NCBI RefSeq assembly: GCF_007655135.1
Contig: NC_045130.1
Coordinates: 6,324,001-6,388,000, forward strand
Direction of reading: 5' to 3'
Length of the DNA stretch: 64,000 nt
Source: Punica granatum
Lineage: Eukaryota; Streptophyta; Magnoliopsida; Myrtales; Lythraceae
Shown: piece after piece, positions 47,191 to 57,902 of the stretch
Layout of the letters: each line of letters begins with the position of its first letter
Position numbering within the stretch: position 1 is the stretch's first letter
Notes under the pieces: model-generated
Seen by the model: only the letters and a program-made list of their open reading frames with translations
What the model was told of the DNA's origin: nothing
Databases searched by the model: none
Translations under genes and position numbers: made by a program

Positions 47191-49954
47191 CCTAAAAGTT
47201 CATAGATTCCTCATCATTGTATTATCATGAGAAATGATCACTTAAAAAATTGTCCAAAAAATCCGATATAGAAGCATGTTTCAGCCTGAATAATTTTCAA
47301 CTTCTTCATGATATTCGTATGTCTTTTCTGCAACTCAACTGCCTCGACTAATCCGAAAATTGACGACATTACTCTAGTATATGTCAGTGTCGTAGTTGAA
47401 TCATTAACGGCAAATTGCACTTCTTTTTTATTTTTATTTTTTTGAAAAAGAATAATAACGAGAATTAGATATGAGTACTATTTGATTAGGCAAGAAAACA
47501 GTATACACACACACATATATATATATGCATAGATTTATGAAAATTAGAAGAGACAATGAGAGGGATCAACAACCAACAAAACCTAACTTTTTTGTGGTCA
47601 TGGCAGTTACAAGAGGAAAGCTTTGAAGCTCATATTTGACCCTGTAAATTTTTGGAATTATAATTTATAATTGATCTGAAAGTTGAGTCCCAAATAGGAT
47701 TATCCTTTTACTTTCTATATGAAACCTTCACGGAGCCTATGAGATAGACGAGAGTGAGTCCAATAATTATTATCAGATTACTTGGTGAGATGTCACTCTT
47801 TGATGATCGTACGTACTAAATCGATAAATCTTCCAGTAATTTCATATATATTATATATCGAACCAGAATGAAAACCCTTTTATTCATTGAAAACGTATGA
47901 ACTAATTGTCCGTTTCTGCCTAATTTGGAGGATGACTAAATGAAGCGTACGTACTATGATATATTAAACAGAATAATATGGTTTGGAAAACATCAATTAA
48001 AAAAAAAAAATTGGGTACAGCAAATGTCGTTGAACACCCAACGACTCCACTTGACAGCATAACTTGCACGGCTGGTGGCAAGCTAAATCCGATTTGGGGC
48101 CTCCGATAACATTATTGGCTTCAATGTACCTGCTAGTGAAATTCCTCCTCTCCACACCAAAAACAAAATTCCTCTTTCGGGAATATATGCAATGAACCTC
48201 GAATTCGATAAACATATAACTAAGATTATAAATACTTGGTTTAGGTAGGACCCGCATCAATGGGTCGTACATTTGTATAGAGCTAAGTCAGAGCATACAC
48301 GAGCGTTTTGAGATAGTCGAATTGTCATAATTATTGAGAATCGGATGAGATGTACAGCGTCAGTGGTATTATGTCAAATTTACTGCATGTGGTCGATCAT
48401 TTATATGAATATTTGCCGTCGGAGCACATGCGATGATATTTTTGACTCATCTAACGATCGGGGCACGGTTGTTAGGGTTTGATGCTCAATAATTTAGGGC
48501 AATTAATAGGTATGAATCTGCCTGTATATGTGATGGGCATTGCAGGTCATTGCACGTGTGTGCAAGGTTGTCGATTCATGGCTGCAATTGACCCTTTGAC
48601 ATAATTGGCACCCGGACTGTCGGATTGACATCCAACTTTCGGTAAGAACCAGTACAATCATGAAGTATTATGATTGGATTCTGTCATCTGTTTGGACACA
48701 AAATTTGATACTGAATCTTAATGTGGATATTAGTCGATCGATTATATCAGACACTTTATATATAAGTTTAGGTGTATATACATACACTGTAGAATTGGAT
48801 AATTCATGATGACCGTCGTCGGCAGCTTAACTATTGGTGATACAATAATCAGTCGCCTTTCATTGAAAATCAAAACTCTGAATATCAACGCAGGAATGTT
48901 AGAATTTATTATGAGTAGGGGTATCATTAGACTCATGCATGGCTATGGATGCCTAATTCATTAATGGTGAACTTTCATATCACGTGTGAAGCTAAGATGT
49001 GATATATGCCCTGACCGTTATCTAATACTCTCTTTTGACAATTCCGACAGCTTAAAGGGAACTTGCTGATTGATTAGTACAACGTCCACGGTTAGCAAAC
49101 TAATAACAATCACAATATCAATAATAGCGATAACGATAACGATAATATGTTGCATGCTAATATAGTGAGGAGTTTTATTAATTGGTATATATTTGCAAAA
49201 AATTTATATTAATTAAATTACTTAAGGCAGGGAAGGGGAAGACAATTGATCGATCTCTTGTTTGACCAAATGCCTTATGTTTTCTGTCCCTACTCGAAAG
49301 GGTGCAAAAAACATTGTGATGTGGCCTTTCCCATTACTAGATACAGAAACTAATAAAATATATTTATATATATATATGTGTGTGCGCGCGCATGCGACAA
49401 GAGGCAAATGAGAGATAATTAAACAAATAAGTAGATATAAATTAGGCTTTCTTTCTGTCTGACATAATCATATAATGATCGATATAATTGCTTAATCACC
49501 AGCTGACATGACAGTCTGCCCAACTTCGACATTATTAAGCACGACTCTGTCCTTTTGGTCTTTCTTTTCCTATATAGTTTACGTGCAGATAATTATATAT
49601 CAATAATTGTTACTGCATGAAATGATTTACCGAACAATCGTACGTAAGCACGAAACGATTGAGATTAAATCCACAAATTAATGCACGTACGATTTCTCCA
49701 CCATTCTCTTCCCACATAAGTACAGGATTAAATAACAGATTAAACCAGCATACTCAATCATCAGTCTATCTCTTTTCTTATACGGGAGTTTCAAACTCGA
49801 TTAAATCTTGAACTGATCATCTTTCATGCCCCTATTGGATGACCGGGCCGGGGCATACATTACCATCAAATGCGATGAACTTCCATGACGATTCTCGAGA
49901 GTTTCCAATAAATGTTAGTGACTGCGCTCGCGCGGTCATATGAACCAAACTTTT

Positions 49955-50325
49955 GAGTTAATTATCATTTTGGTCCCTACATAATTGCCGAGTCCTCGTT
50001 TTGGTCCTCCTCATTTTTTTGCCATCAATTCGACCTAACTTGCCTTAAGCCGTTAATCAAAACGGTTCGATCGTCAAATCTATTGACAGAACTGTGACGC
50101 CCTCTGATGTGGAATGCTACGTGACTAATGACGGAGTTTTTTATGCAAAAAAAAAAAAACCATCATTGGATGGGCGTCATGTTTCAATCAATAGATTTGA
50201 CGATTAGACCATTTTGATCAACAGCTCAAGATAAATTAGGTTGAATTGATGGTAAAAATATTAGAAGAACTAAAATGCGGGCTTGGCAATTTTAAAAGGA
50301 CCAAAATGATATTAACTCTCATGAC
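49955..50325. mobile_element. MITE-like inverted repeat
   Basis: The left end gagttaattatcattttggt and the reverse complement of the right end gagttaatatcattttggtc pair well, and pairing continues for about 90 bp with mismatches (ccatcaattcgacctaact against ccatcaattcaacctaatt). Noncoding; no clear target duplication. The ends gagttaa...attttggtcc are typical of plant Mutator-like MITEs. Confidence 0.6.
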
Positions 50326-50349
50326 TAATCCCCTATCAGTGATATGGAG

Positions 50350-50535
50350 AAGATAAGAAAATTTTAGATGATCCTACCTCAAATGACATGGTGAGAAAGA
50401 ACCGACAAGAATTCTTTAATAACAGTAATTACCGGTAATTATTCGAGTGATTAGCACCAAATCCCTAATTTCATGCAATTTGATTGATACTTTCTTACAT
50501 ACATTACGTGGCGAGATATGATCATCCGGTAAGAC
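50350..50535. repeat. Dispersed repeat, copy 2
   Basis: Second copy of the repeat at 46990-47190, lying directly after the inverted repeat at 49955-50325. Confidence 0.5.
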
Positions 50536-51550
50536 AGACAAAAGGCACAGGTCCAGGGAGGCGGTGTTAATCTGTTTGGCGTTAGCAAGCATAGTACTAA
50601 TACAATATTAAATGTTCAAAACATCGATTCCACAAACGTAAACAAGCAATTTTTTTTCCTTGATCCTGCAAAGGGCTCGTGCAACGTGAACATTCGAGAT
50701 CGACGCTCTTAACTAATTAAGCTAATCCTAATAATAAAAATGCTTAGCCAACCTGTTCATATTCCATTTGCTCCTCTCCTGAACTACACACAGGGATCAC
50801 TCGGACACATGTACACGTGCTCTGGTGGGTCAACAAGCCATTTTAACTCTACTTTTTTAAAAGACTCTGTAGTTCGACAGAAATCAATCTATATATTCAT
50901 CATCTTTAGTTAATTATATCGGTTTCGATCTTTAGTTTGGATGCCTGAAGTCAGGTTTTAGAAAGGGAGACTGGGCTTCAAACGCTTAATGCACGTGAGG
51001 TGATGCCTTTCTTTGCGTACATGGCGCTCAAAGCACTCAAACACCAACTCGCAGACGAAATAATTAATTAAGTGCAATTTTTGTTTACTTTGAACATTTT
51101 CTTTACCATTTCTTTGCAATTGAACACTCAGTCATTTCGACAAAATTCCCCCAAAAAAAGAAAATCTCGATTTAAATGGTCCATATGAACTTGGGCTGAC
51201 CCCACAAACAGTAATTGGGCCTCATATTGAACAAGCATACGGCCCAACCCAACTACTAAGCGAAAATGCGAAGAAAAAATTGTTCTGCAACCTGAAATTA
51301 AGAGGAGAACAATATGCCAATAGTCATGAAACAATCCTGCAGTCTATTATATGTCCATAGAAATAGTTATCAAGGGATTGCGAGTGTCAGCAATGCCACA
51401 ATGTCCCAATGGATCGCTACATTTGAGAGAGATCCAACAGTGAAATCGAATTTCGTATAAGATGTGTACTTTACATTCAAAAGATCCATCCTTTAATATG
51501 AGCATCGACACCCATTTGTTGGTCCATCCAAGTTCACAGCTCTGACCGAC

Positions 51551-53107
51551 CTATCGAAACTTCCACTTCCACAGAATCTCATCGTACACCTGATCCTTTC
51601 CCGCCTTGGTGAGGCTCTCTTTCAACTTGGACAGGGTCGAAGAGTTGAGCTTGATTTTCCTGTCGATGATATCCTTGGCATACTTTACTGCCTCAGGGAG
51701 CCTGTCCATGTCCCGGAGCCCGACTATCAACAAATTCGCAGTGTCTTCCAGCTCTTCCTTGTAATTCTCGACTGTCCATTTCCAGACTTTCAGAGCCACC
51801 GTGGAGTTTTCCGTATCCAGGAAAACTCTGATTGCTTCCTGACAGTTATCCAAGCTCGGTGAACACTCGTTCTTGATCATCTCGGAGAATATGATCGAAG
51901 CATCAACTAACTTCCTGCATTTGATCAAGAACTCAAGCAGAACATTATAAGTTTGATCATCCGGGAATGCTCCATTGCATATCATCTCATCCAATAACCT
52001 CTTTGCCAATTCAATCTCATTTTGGTGGCAATACATCGCAATCATCAAATTATACATCTCCGTATCAGGCCTCAACCTGACTTTCTCCATCATTGCCCCC
52101 CAAAAGAACTCAGCCCCCTTGGAATCAGACCTTTTAAGGCAATCATCTAATGCTTCTCTGAAAAACTTCATGCTGGGATAACACCGATGCTCCCCCATTG
52201 TCTCGAAGTACTTCACCGCCTCACGGACCCCGTCAGGACCCCTTATTAGAGTACACAACAGTGAGTTGTAGGCAGGAAGATTGCTGGGATCCCAACCGAT
52301 TTCTGCCACCATATCTGAGAAAACCAACTTCGCAACACCGGTGTTCCCTTCCTTCTCACACCCCTCGAGCAATATGGCGTAACTGTCAGGGTCGGGCCTG
52401 ATCCTTTGCTTTTCGATCTGCAGGAACTCCACAGCGTCCACAACCTTCCCTTCCCGACAGATTGCGCTCAGCAACGAGTTCAAGGCAACGATATCCCGGG
52501 GCACGCCGTACTGGTCCATAACATCGAAGGTCATGATCGCCTCATGGACCCTACCGGCAATCACATAACTGCTAAACACGGAGGCGAGTGTGGCTAAGGA
52601 TAGCAACCGTTCTTTATGCATGGACTTGATGGCATCCCACATCGCATCGAACAATTCATTCTTACCCAACATATCGACGACGAGGTTCCAGGCGTAGGGG
52701 CTATGGTCACCACAGAGGAGCCGAGCGGACCACCGGAAGAATTTAACTGCGGAGCCTGGGAACCCGTAGGAGAGCTTGAGGACCTGCTCGACGTCCTCCT
52801 GGGTGACCGGCAGCCCCGAGATCGAGTGGTCGAGGACCCTCTCGACGGAGAGTGAGTGGGTGGTGGCGATGATCTCACACAGTATTTTGATCTTCGGGGG
52901 CAAATTGGGGGGGTCGAGGTACGAGGCGAAGCCCGGGCGGCTAGGGTTAGAGTTGGGAGCGCCCGGTTGTCGGTCCGGAGCTCTTCGAGGAGGTGGCGAT
53001 TTTGAGGAAGGAGGGGTAGCGAATTGGGGCTTCTTGAAGGGGAGGACCCTCGAGGATGGAGACCGAGAGCGGCCGTTATGCGGCCTCTTCCGGCCGTTCC
53101 CACCCAT
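51551..53107 (-). CDS. P-class pentatricopeptide repeat (PPR) protein
   Basis: Single exon, 518 aa, intronless as most plant PPR genes are. Residues 1-60 are basic and Ser/Pro/Arg-rich without acidic residues for the first 40 or so, which fits a mitochondrial or plastid targeting sequence but also contains a KRPHNGRSRSP-type basic patch. From about 90 (VLKLSYGFPGSAVKFFRWSARL) onward, about eight or nine 35-residue helical repeats follow, e.g. YNLMIAMYCHQNEIELAKRLLDEMICNGAFPDD and YNVLLEFLIKCRKLVDASIIFSEMIKN. No E, DYW or SMR domain, so P class. It resembles the At1g77360-like group in the opening of the repeat domain. PPR proteins bind organelle RNA; the target cannot be read from sequence. 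Neighbours are spacer on both sides. Confidence 0.92.
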   Translation of the reverse strand: MGGNGRKRPHNGRSRSPSSRVLPFKKPQFATPPSSKSPPPRRAPDRQPGAPNSNPSRPGFASYLDPPNLPPKIKILCEIIATTHSLSVERVLDHSISGLPVTQEDVEQVLKLSYGFPGSAVKFFRWSARLLCGDHSPYAWNLVVDMLGKNELFDAMWDAIKSMHKERLLSLATLASVFSSYVIAGRVHEAIMTFDVMDQYGVPRDIVALNSLLSAICREGKVVDAVEFLQIEKQRIRPDPDSYAILLEGCEKEGNTGVAKLVFSDMVAEIGWDPSNLPAYNSLLCTLIRGPDGVREAVKYFETMGEHRCYPSMKFFREALDDCLKRSDSKGAEFFWGAMMEKVRLRPDTEMYNLMIAMYCHQNEIELAKRLLDEMICNGAFPDDQTYNVLLEFLIKCRKLVDASIIFSEMIKNECSPSLDNCQEAIRVFLDTENSTVALKVWKWTVENYKEELEDTANLLIVGLRDMDRLPEAVKYAKDIIDRKIKLNSSTLSKLKESLTKAGKDQVYDEILWKWKFR

Positions 53108-53990
53108 TGCTAACGGCGGAGAGATGGCGGGTGCGGAGGAATGGCCGAACAGTGGGAGAGTGAGCGATGGTGAAAAGCCCTAAGACAGAGTGACATTGTA
53201 CTTTCTCAAGTCAACCAAAAGATTATAGTTCGTAATTTTACTCGACACATATTCCACCGATGTTGTAAACTAGCTAACATGTATATACATGACTAACTTC
53301 GACAAGTTTGATCTAGTGATAATGAAAAATTTAAGTATCCATCCAATCCAGTTCGAAACGCCTTGGAGCTCACCGGAGCGTCTTTGGCGTGATTACCGAT
53401 TTCATACGTCGCCGATGGTTCACGGAGCCTCGGGGATTAGTCGGGCGAATTCCGAACACCCCGAGTTTACAAAAAAAAAAGAAAGTATATACATGACTAT
53501 ATATGTCCATGTCCATGTCCATCTATCCATATATAGAGACACGAAAGCGAAGATGCGGTGGTGGAGTTATCGGCGGATCAAGGACTCTTGCTCATCCTGT
53601 AACCTTAAATCGACTGTATATATGTTTAAATTAAATGCATAGTAATGTTCAATGTCGGTGCATCGAGATGGACATATGGAATGAGAACTTTGTAATAAAA
53701 CCTCTCGCCAAGCAATGATAGAAGTTCCTAGGCCCGTTTACGGGAAGATGAATACATCAGCTGATATAGTCTTGCTCCTTAGGGATGGATGCAGCCAATG
53801 TTATGCCTTGAGGCATGAATTGCACTCAAAAATTCTTTTTTATTTTTTCAGTTATAAGGAAGGCTGTTTAATAGATAGTACAATGAAATGAGAATTTTAA
53901 TAACTTATAAATGGAAAAGTGTAGTTTCACTGAGTATTGATAATATTTTAGAAATTTTGTCAATTTACGATGAGTGCATAATCCCATTTG

Positions 53991-54025
<35 letters not shown>

Positions 54026-55149
54026 GTTAAACCAATTATAACCCCAATTTCTAGTATTACGAGGAATAATTTTGCAATTCCATCTTCCACTAAAATCAGC
54101 GATCGTACATGGCGTCACATTCCATCTCAAAAGGACCACTTGATACATCGTGCCTTTTTTCTTTTCCTTCGGTGAAATGATACATTGTGCTTTTAAACTT
54201 AGTATATAGACCACAAAAATGATGGTATTTATTAATCCGCGCTTTTCCCCTAGAAATTTCTTGAACCAGTAAGCGGATAATTTATGCTGCGTTTAGTTTC
54301 ATAGTAAGATTTTAAAATCAGATTTTGATTTTGAAAAATAGTGGTATAAATGGGGCCCATCATTTGACTTTGTATGAATTATTTTGTTCTATTGTTGAAA
54401 AAAAGTGGTATAAATGAGGCTCACTCTTTGACTTTATATGAATTATTTTGTTTTATTATAGGTAGAATTAAGTTAGAATTGTGATTTTAAAATTTCGTTG
54501 CGAAACCAAATAGGCCCTTAGGCTGCTTTGTGAGATCCTTATAACCAATGTCAACCGTACCAAACCCAGAAGTATATCCAAGCGACCGCTCGAAGTTGTC
54601 CAACAAAGACCGAGTGAAATAGCGAATGACATTTGCCCCATCATTGATGATTGCATTCAGTTCCGTCGAGTAACTTACGTAGCAAGTAAACTCTTATCGT
54701 TTCGTTTTATCCATTATAGAAATGTGAGAGTGCCCGGCTTATTTAAAAGTTATTAATTTCTCTACCCAATAGAGATGATTATTCATTTTGTCTTGGAAGA
54801 GAAATGAGACTATACACCCCATTACGATGGAAAAAGGAAAAAAAAAAGTAGTGCATTTTTATTATCAAATTGGATAATTATGGAACAATCACGAGATGTA
54901 GAATAAAATTCTATTATTAATGTACAAATTTCACTTGTATTTATGAAAAAATATGCAAGAAAAGAAGAGATTATTTATAACGAAGGGATTCGAAATCTAT
55001 TAAAAGCATTTCGTAATAATCATAAATCGATGTTCGATAAAAAAAAAATAGTCTTAGTTTACAATCCAATAACTTCGGTGGTCTGACCTAATCAATAATA
55101 TCTACAAGTATAATTAATATATAATTATCTTAAGTCGATATGTGAGAAT
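53108..55149. other. Spacer upstream of the PPR gene
   Basis: No gene. Contains an (AT)n tract at about 53994-54023 and a MITE at 54284-54526. Confidence 0.6.
54284..54526. mobile_element. Small hAT-like MITE
   Basis: The left end ctgcgtttagtttcatagta and the reverse complement of the right end taagggcctatttggtttcg form imperfect terminal inverted repeats around an AT-rich core. The core contains a direct repeat, gtggtataaatg(g/a)ggc followed by tttgact and tatgaattattttgtt, twice about 67 bp apart. Confidence 0.6.
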
Positions 55150-55890
55150 TCAATTTGAAAACCTTTAACTCCTGGTAATATGTATTTACTTTCTCGAATC
55201 AATCTATTCGATAACACTTAGCTCCACGTGGAATTGACCTTTCAATTTTAGTTCATTGAATCTTACTATATTTTTTTAGTCATATTTGACATATGTTGAT
55301 TATTCATCTATATTATTTGTATGTAATAATACATATAATTACTTTTGAAAAATTTAAAGATTTCTCGATATTTTGAAAGAACTTCTAATATGAGTAATAT
55401 TTTTTCAAGTTTAATGTATCAAATGCCCTATAAATACGAAATGAAAATTCTTATTTTTGCATTGCCTTTTTATATACGACAAATTTTCCTATGATCTAAA
55501 TCCTCCATTTTTTTGTTTCAGCAATGCAAATCATAAGTTTGTGATACATTTTTGTATAACAAAGAGTATTTAGATCTTGGCTGACTAATCCTTACGACTT
55601 ACAATGAATTCCTAGCAAGCCCATGTGACAAGTCTTTCAACCACACATGCTAACCCTTGGGTTAACATATACTCTAGGATTACTGGTAAATATGATCTCC
55701 GCATATAATCATATGGCTTGATTACATATTTGTTTTCCATCAAGATACCTAGTTCTTTCATAATTTGTAGTATTTATTATATCTACTCGACAAAATATTT
55801 GCTTTTTATTATATAGTCTTTTTAAATCTATATCCATTTGTACATCATATATGTTAAACATGTAATATAAAAATTTACCGCGCAATGTGC
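55150..55890 (+). repeat. Direct repeat of about 0.75 kb, unit 1
   Basis: Matches unit 2 (55895-56681 and 57117-57140) in long ordered stretches: caatttgaaaacc, ttactttctcgaatyaatct, cacgtg(g/a)aattgacctttca, tctcgatattttgaaagaa, ataacaaagagtatt and ttgtacatca. It ends with a GC-rich taccgcgcaatgtgctcg, which resembles a Helitron 3' hairpin, so the pair may be two head-to-tail Helitron copies. Confidence 0.65.
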
Positions 55891-55894
55891 TCGT

Positions 55895-56681
55895 ATCAAT
55901 TTGAAAACCCTTAACTCCTCGTAATATATCGTTACTTTCTCGAATTAATCTGTATCAATTTGAAAACCCTTAACCCTTAACACTCAGCTTCACGTGAAAT
56001 TGACCTTTCAATTTTAATTCAATGAATTTTACTATATTTTTTGAGTCATATTCGACGTGTTTTGATTATTCGTCCATACTATTTGTATGTAGTAATATAT
56101 ATAATTATTTTTGGAAAAATTAAAAAATCTCTCGATATTTTGAAAGAATTCCACGATACGAGTGATATTTTTTTAAGTTCAATGTACCAAATGCCCTGTA
56201 AATATAAAATAAAAATTCTTTTTTTTGGTATCGTCCTTTTATACCCGACAAATTTTACTAAGCTCTAAATCTCCCATTTTTTGTTGCATCAATGCACATT
56301 ATAAATTTATGTTATATTTTTGTATAACAAAGAGTATTCAAGTTTTGCCTAACTAATCATTGCAATCCACAATAAATTTCTAGCAAACCCATGGGATAAG
56401 TCTTTCTGCCACACATGCCAACCATTGGGTTAATATACGATAGGATTATTGACATGCCAACCATTGGGTTAATATACGATAGGATTATTGACACTTATGA
56501 CCTTCACATATAATTATATAGTTTGATCATATTGGTTTGCCATCAAAATATTTAGCACTTTCATAAGTTGTAGCATTTATTATGTCTACTCGATAAAATA
56601 TATTATTTTTATTATATAGTCTTTTTATAGCTGTATCAATTTGTACATCACATATGCTAAACATTTGTTATAAAAAATTAT
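55895..56681 (+). repeat. Direct repeat of about 0.75 kb, unit 2
   Basis: Second, diverged copy. It contains an internal 39-bp tandem duplication (atgccaaccattgggttaat... at about 56416 and 56455) that unit 1 lacks, and is cut near its end by the LINE fragment at 56682-57116; the tail resumes at 57117 with a tataaaaattta...ggcgcgatgt block. Confidence 0.65.
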
Positions 56682-57116
56682 TCGACCGCCTAACAGCTGA
56701 ATGCACGGCTTTAAGGGATGTCTACGCATGGCTCGAGACTTGGGCATCCAATCTCTCCTTGTAGATGCCCAGGTAGTAGTCCTTCTTTTCTTAGATAAAT
56801 GTTGTGATAACTCCCTACTAATGCCCATTATTTTGGATTGTAGGACCCTAGCAAGTTCCTTCATTGGATTCAAGATTGAACATGCATTTCGAGAGGCTAA
56901 CGCATTTGGAAACTTTCTCGCTTGGTCAACTTGTGTAGATTTACAAGCTCAAGAAGCAGTTGTCTACTTTGATTCCCCTCCTGTTGGGGTACTAGACTAT
57001 AAATTATTACATCAGATGGGTGGAAAACTACCCGTACTATTTGTAATAATCGAGATCTCTCAATGGACCCCAGATAGATGAAATTTGTTAATATTATCCC
57101 TTTTCTATAAAAAAAA
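56682..57116 (+). mobile_element. 5'-truncated LINE fragment (RNase H)
   Basis: 56701-57081 encodes the end of a plant LINE RNase H domain: GCLRMARDLGIQ, VDAQVVVLLFLD, PIILDCRTLASSF, HAFREANAFGNFLAW and VVYFDSPPVGV, then a stop and a short poly(A) (about 57108-57116). It is flanked by a 13-bp direct repeat with one mismatch (tataaaaaattat at 56669-56681, tataaaaatttat at 57117-57129), the expected mark of target-primed insertion. The key catalytic acids upstream are missing. Confidence 0.8.
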
Positions 57117-57247
57117 TATAAAAATTTATGGCGCGATGTATCCATTAATTTGTACATCTACAAAATATATAGAAATGCGGAAGAAGTATTTTGAAGGGAA
57201 AATGAAAAAATAAAAAAAAGCAGTGGGCCCCTAATGCAAATATTGAA

Positions 57248-57603
57248 GGGTTAATAGTGCCATATATCCTAACGTTTGAATGAATTCTTAGTTTTAACCC
57301 AAACTTAATTTTTTACCTGAGATATCTCAACGTTGACATGTTGGTTTCAAATCTATCCCGACGTTAACTTTCCATCCAAAATTGACGGAATTGCACACGT
57401 GACACGTTAATTTCACATTTATCCCGACACTTGTTATAAAATTAACGTATCACGTGTGCAATTCCGTCAATTTTGGACGAAAAGTTAGAGTCGGGATAGA
57501 TTTGAAACCAATACGTCAACGTTGGGATATCTCAGGTAAAAAATCAAGTTTGGGCTAAAACTAAAAATTCTTCAAACGTTAGGCTATATGACGCTATTAT
57601 CTC
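57248..57603. mobile_element. Mutator-type MITE with 9-bp target duplication
   Basis: A 356-bp near-perfect foldback: arms of about 165 bp pair almost end to end (e.g. tacctgagatatctcaacgt with acgttgggatatctcaggta, tgcacacgtgacacgttaat with attaacgtatcacgtgtgca) around a short loop near 57425. Ends are gggttaatagtgccatat and its loose complement. A perfect 9-bp repeat AATATTGAA flanks it (57239-57247 and 57604-57612), which fits Mutator-like transposition. It stands 300 bp upstream of the eIF3i ATG. Confidence 0.85.
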
Positions 57604-57782
57604 AATATTGAACCGCCTCAGTTTCTTCCAAAGAAGATGAAGGGAAGAAGAGAGAGGGAGAGAGAGAGAGAATATATGCGTTAATGCAAATATTGAACCG
57701 CCTCACTTTCTTCCAAAGAAGAAGAAGAAGAAAGGAGAAAAGAAAAAAGAAAAAGAGAGAGAGAGAGAAAATATATGCGTTA
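57604..57782 (+). repeat. 85-bp tandem duplication in eIF3i upstream region
   Basis: Two units, 57604-57688 and 57689-57782, each running aatattgaaccgcctca, tttcttccaaagaag, a GA-rich tract and atatatgcgtta. The GA tracts differ in length. The unit continues leftwards past the MITE (taatgca at 57233). A telo-box-like ttagggt follows at 57780-57786. Confidence 0.8.
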
Positions 57783-57902
57783 GGGTAAAATCGAGAGGCC
57801 GAAGCCCAGCCGCCGTCGCCTCCTTACATTTTTGTGGAAGCTCGGCGGAGCATACTGAAACCAGTCGCCGGAGTTAGTCCGAGCTAATCAGAGCAACCAA
57901 CC

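Larger units (their letters stand above)
45135..51550. other. Gene desert
   Basis: 6.4 kb of AT-rich DNA with no credible ORF, splice signals or RNA gene. Supported contents are the foldback element at 45800-46320, a pair of related repeats at about 46990-47190 and 50350-50535, and a MITE-like inverted repeat at 49955-50325. Confidence 0.6.

Noticed and set aside
52594..53183. Long alternative-frame ORFs over the PPR N terminus on both strands
   Set aside because: GC-rich overlap frames of the PPR exon, low-complexity Ser/Arg/Pro or Gly/Glu composition, and no family similarity.
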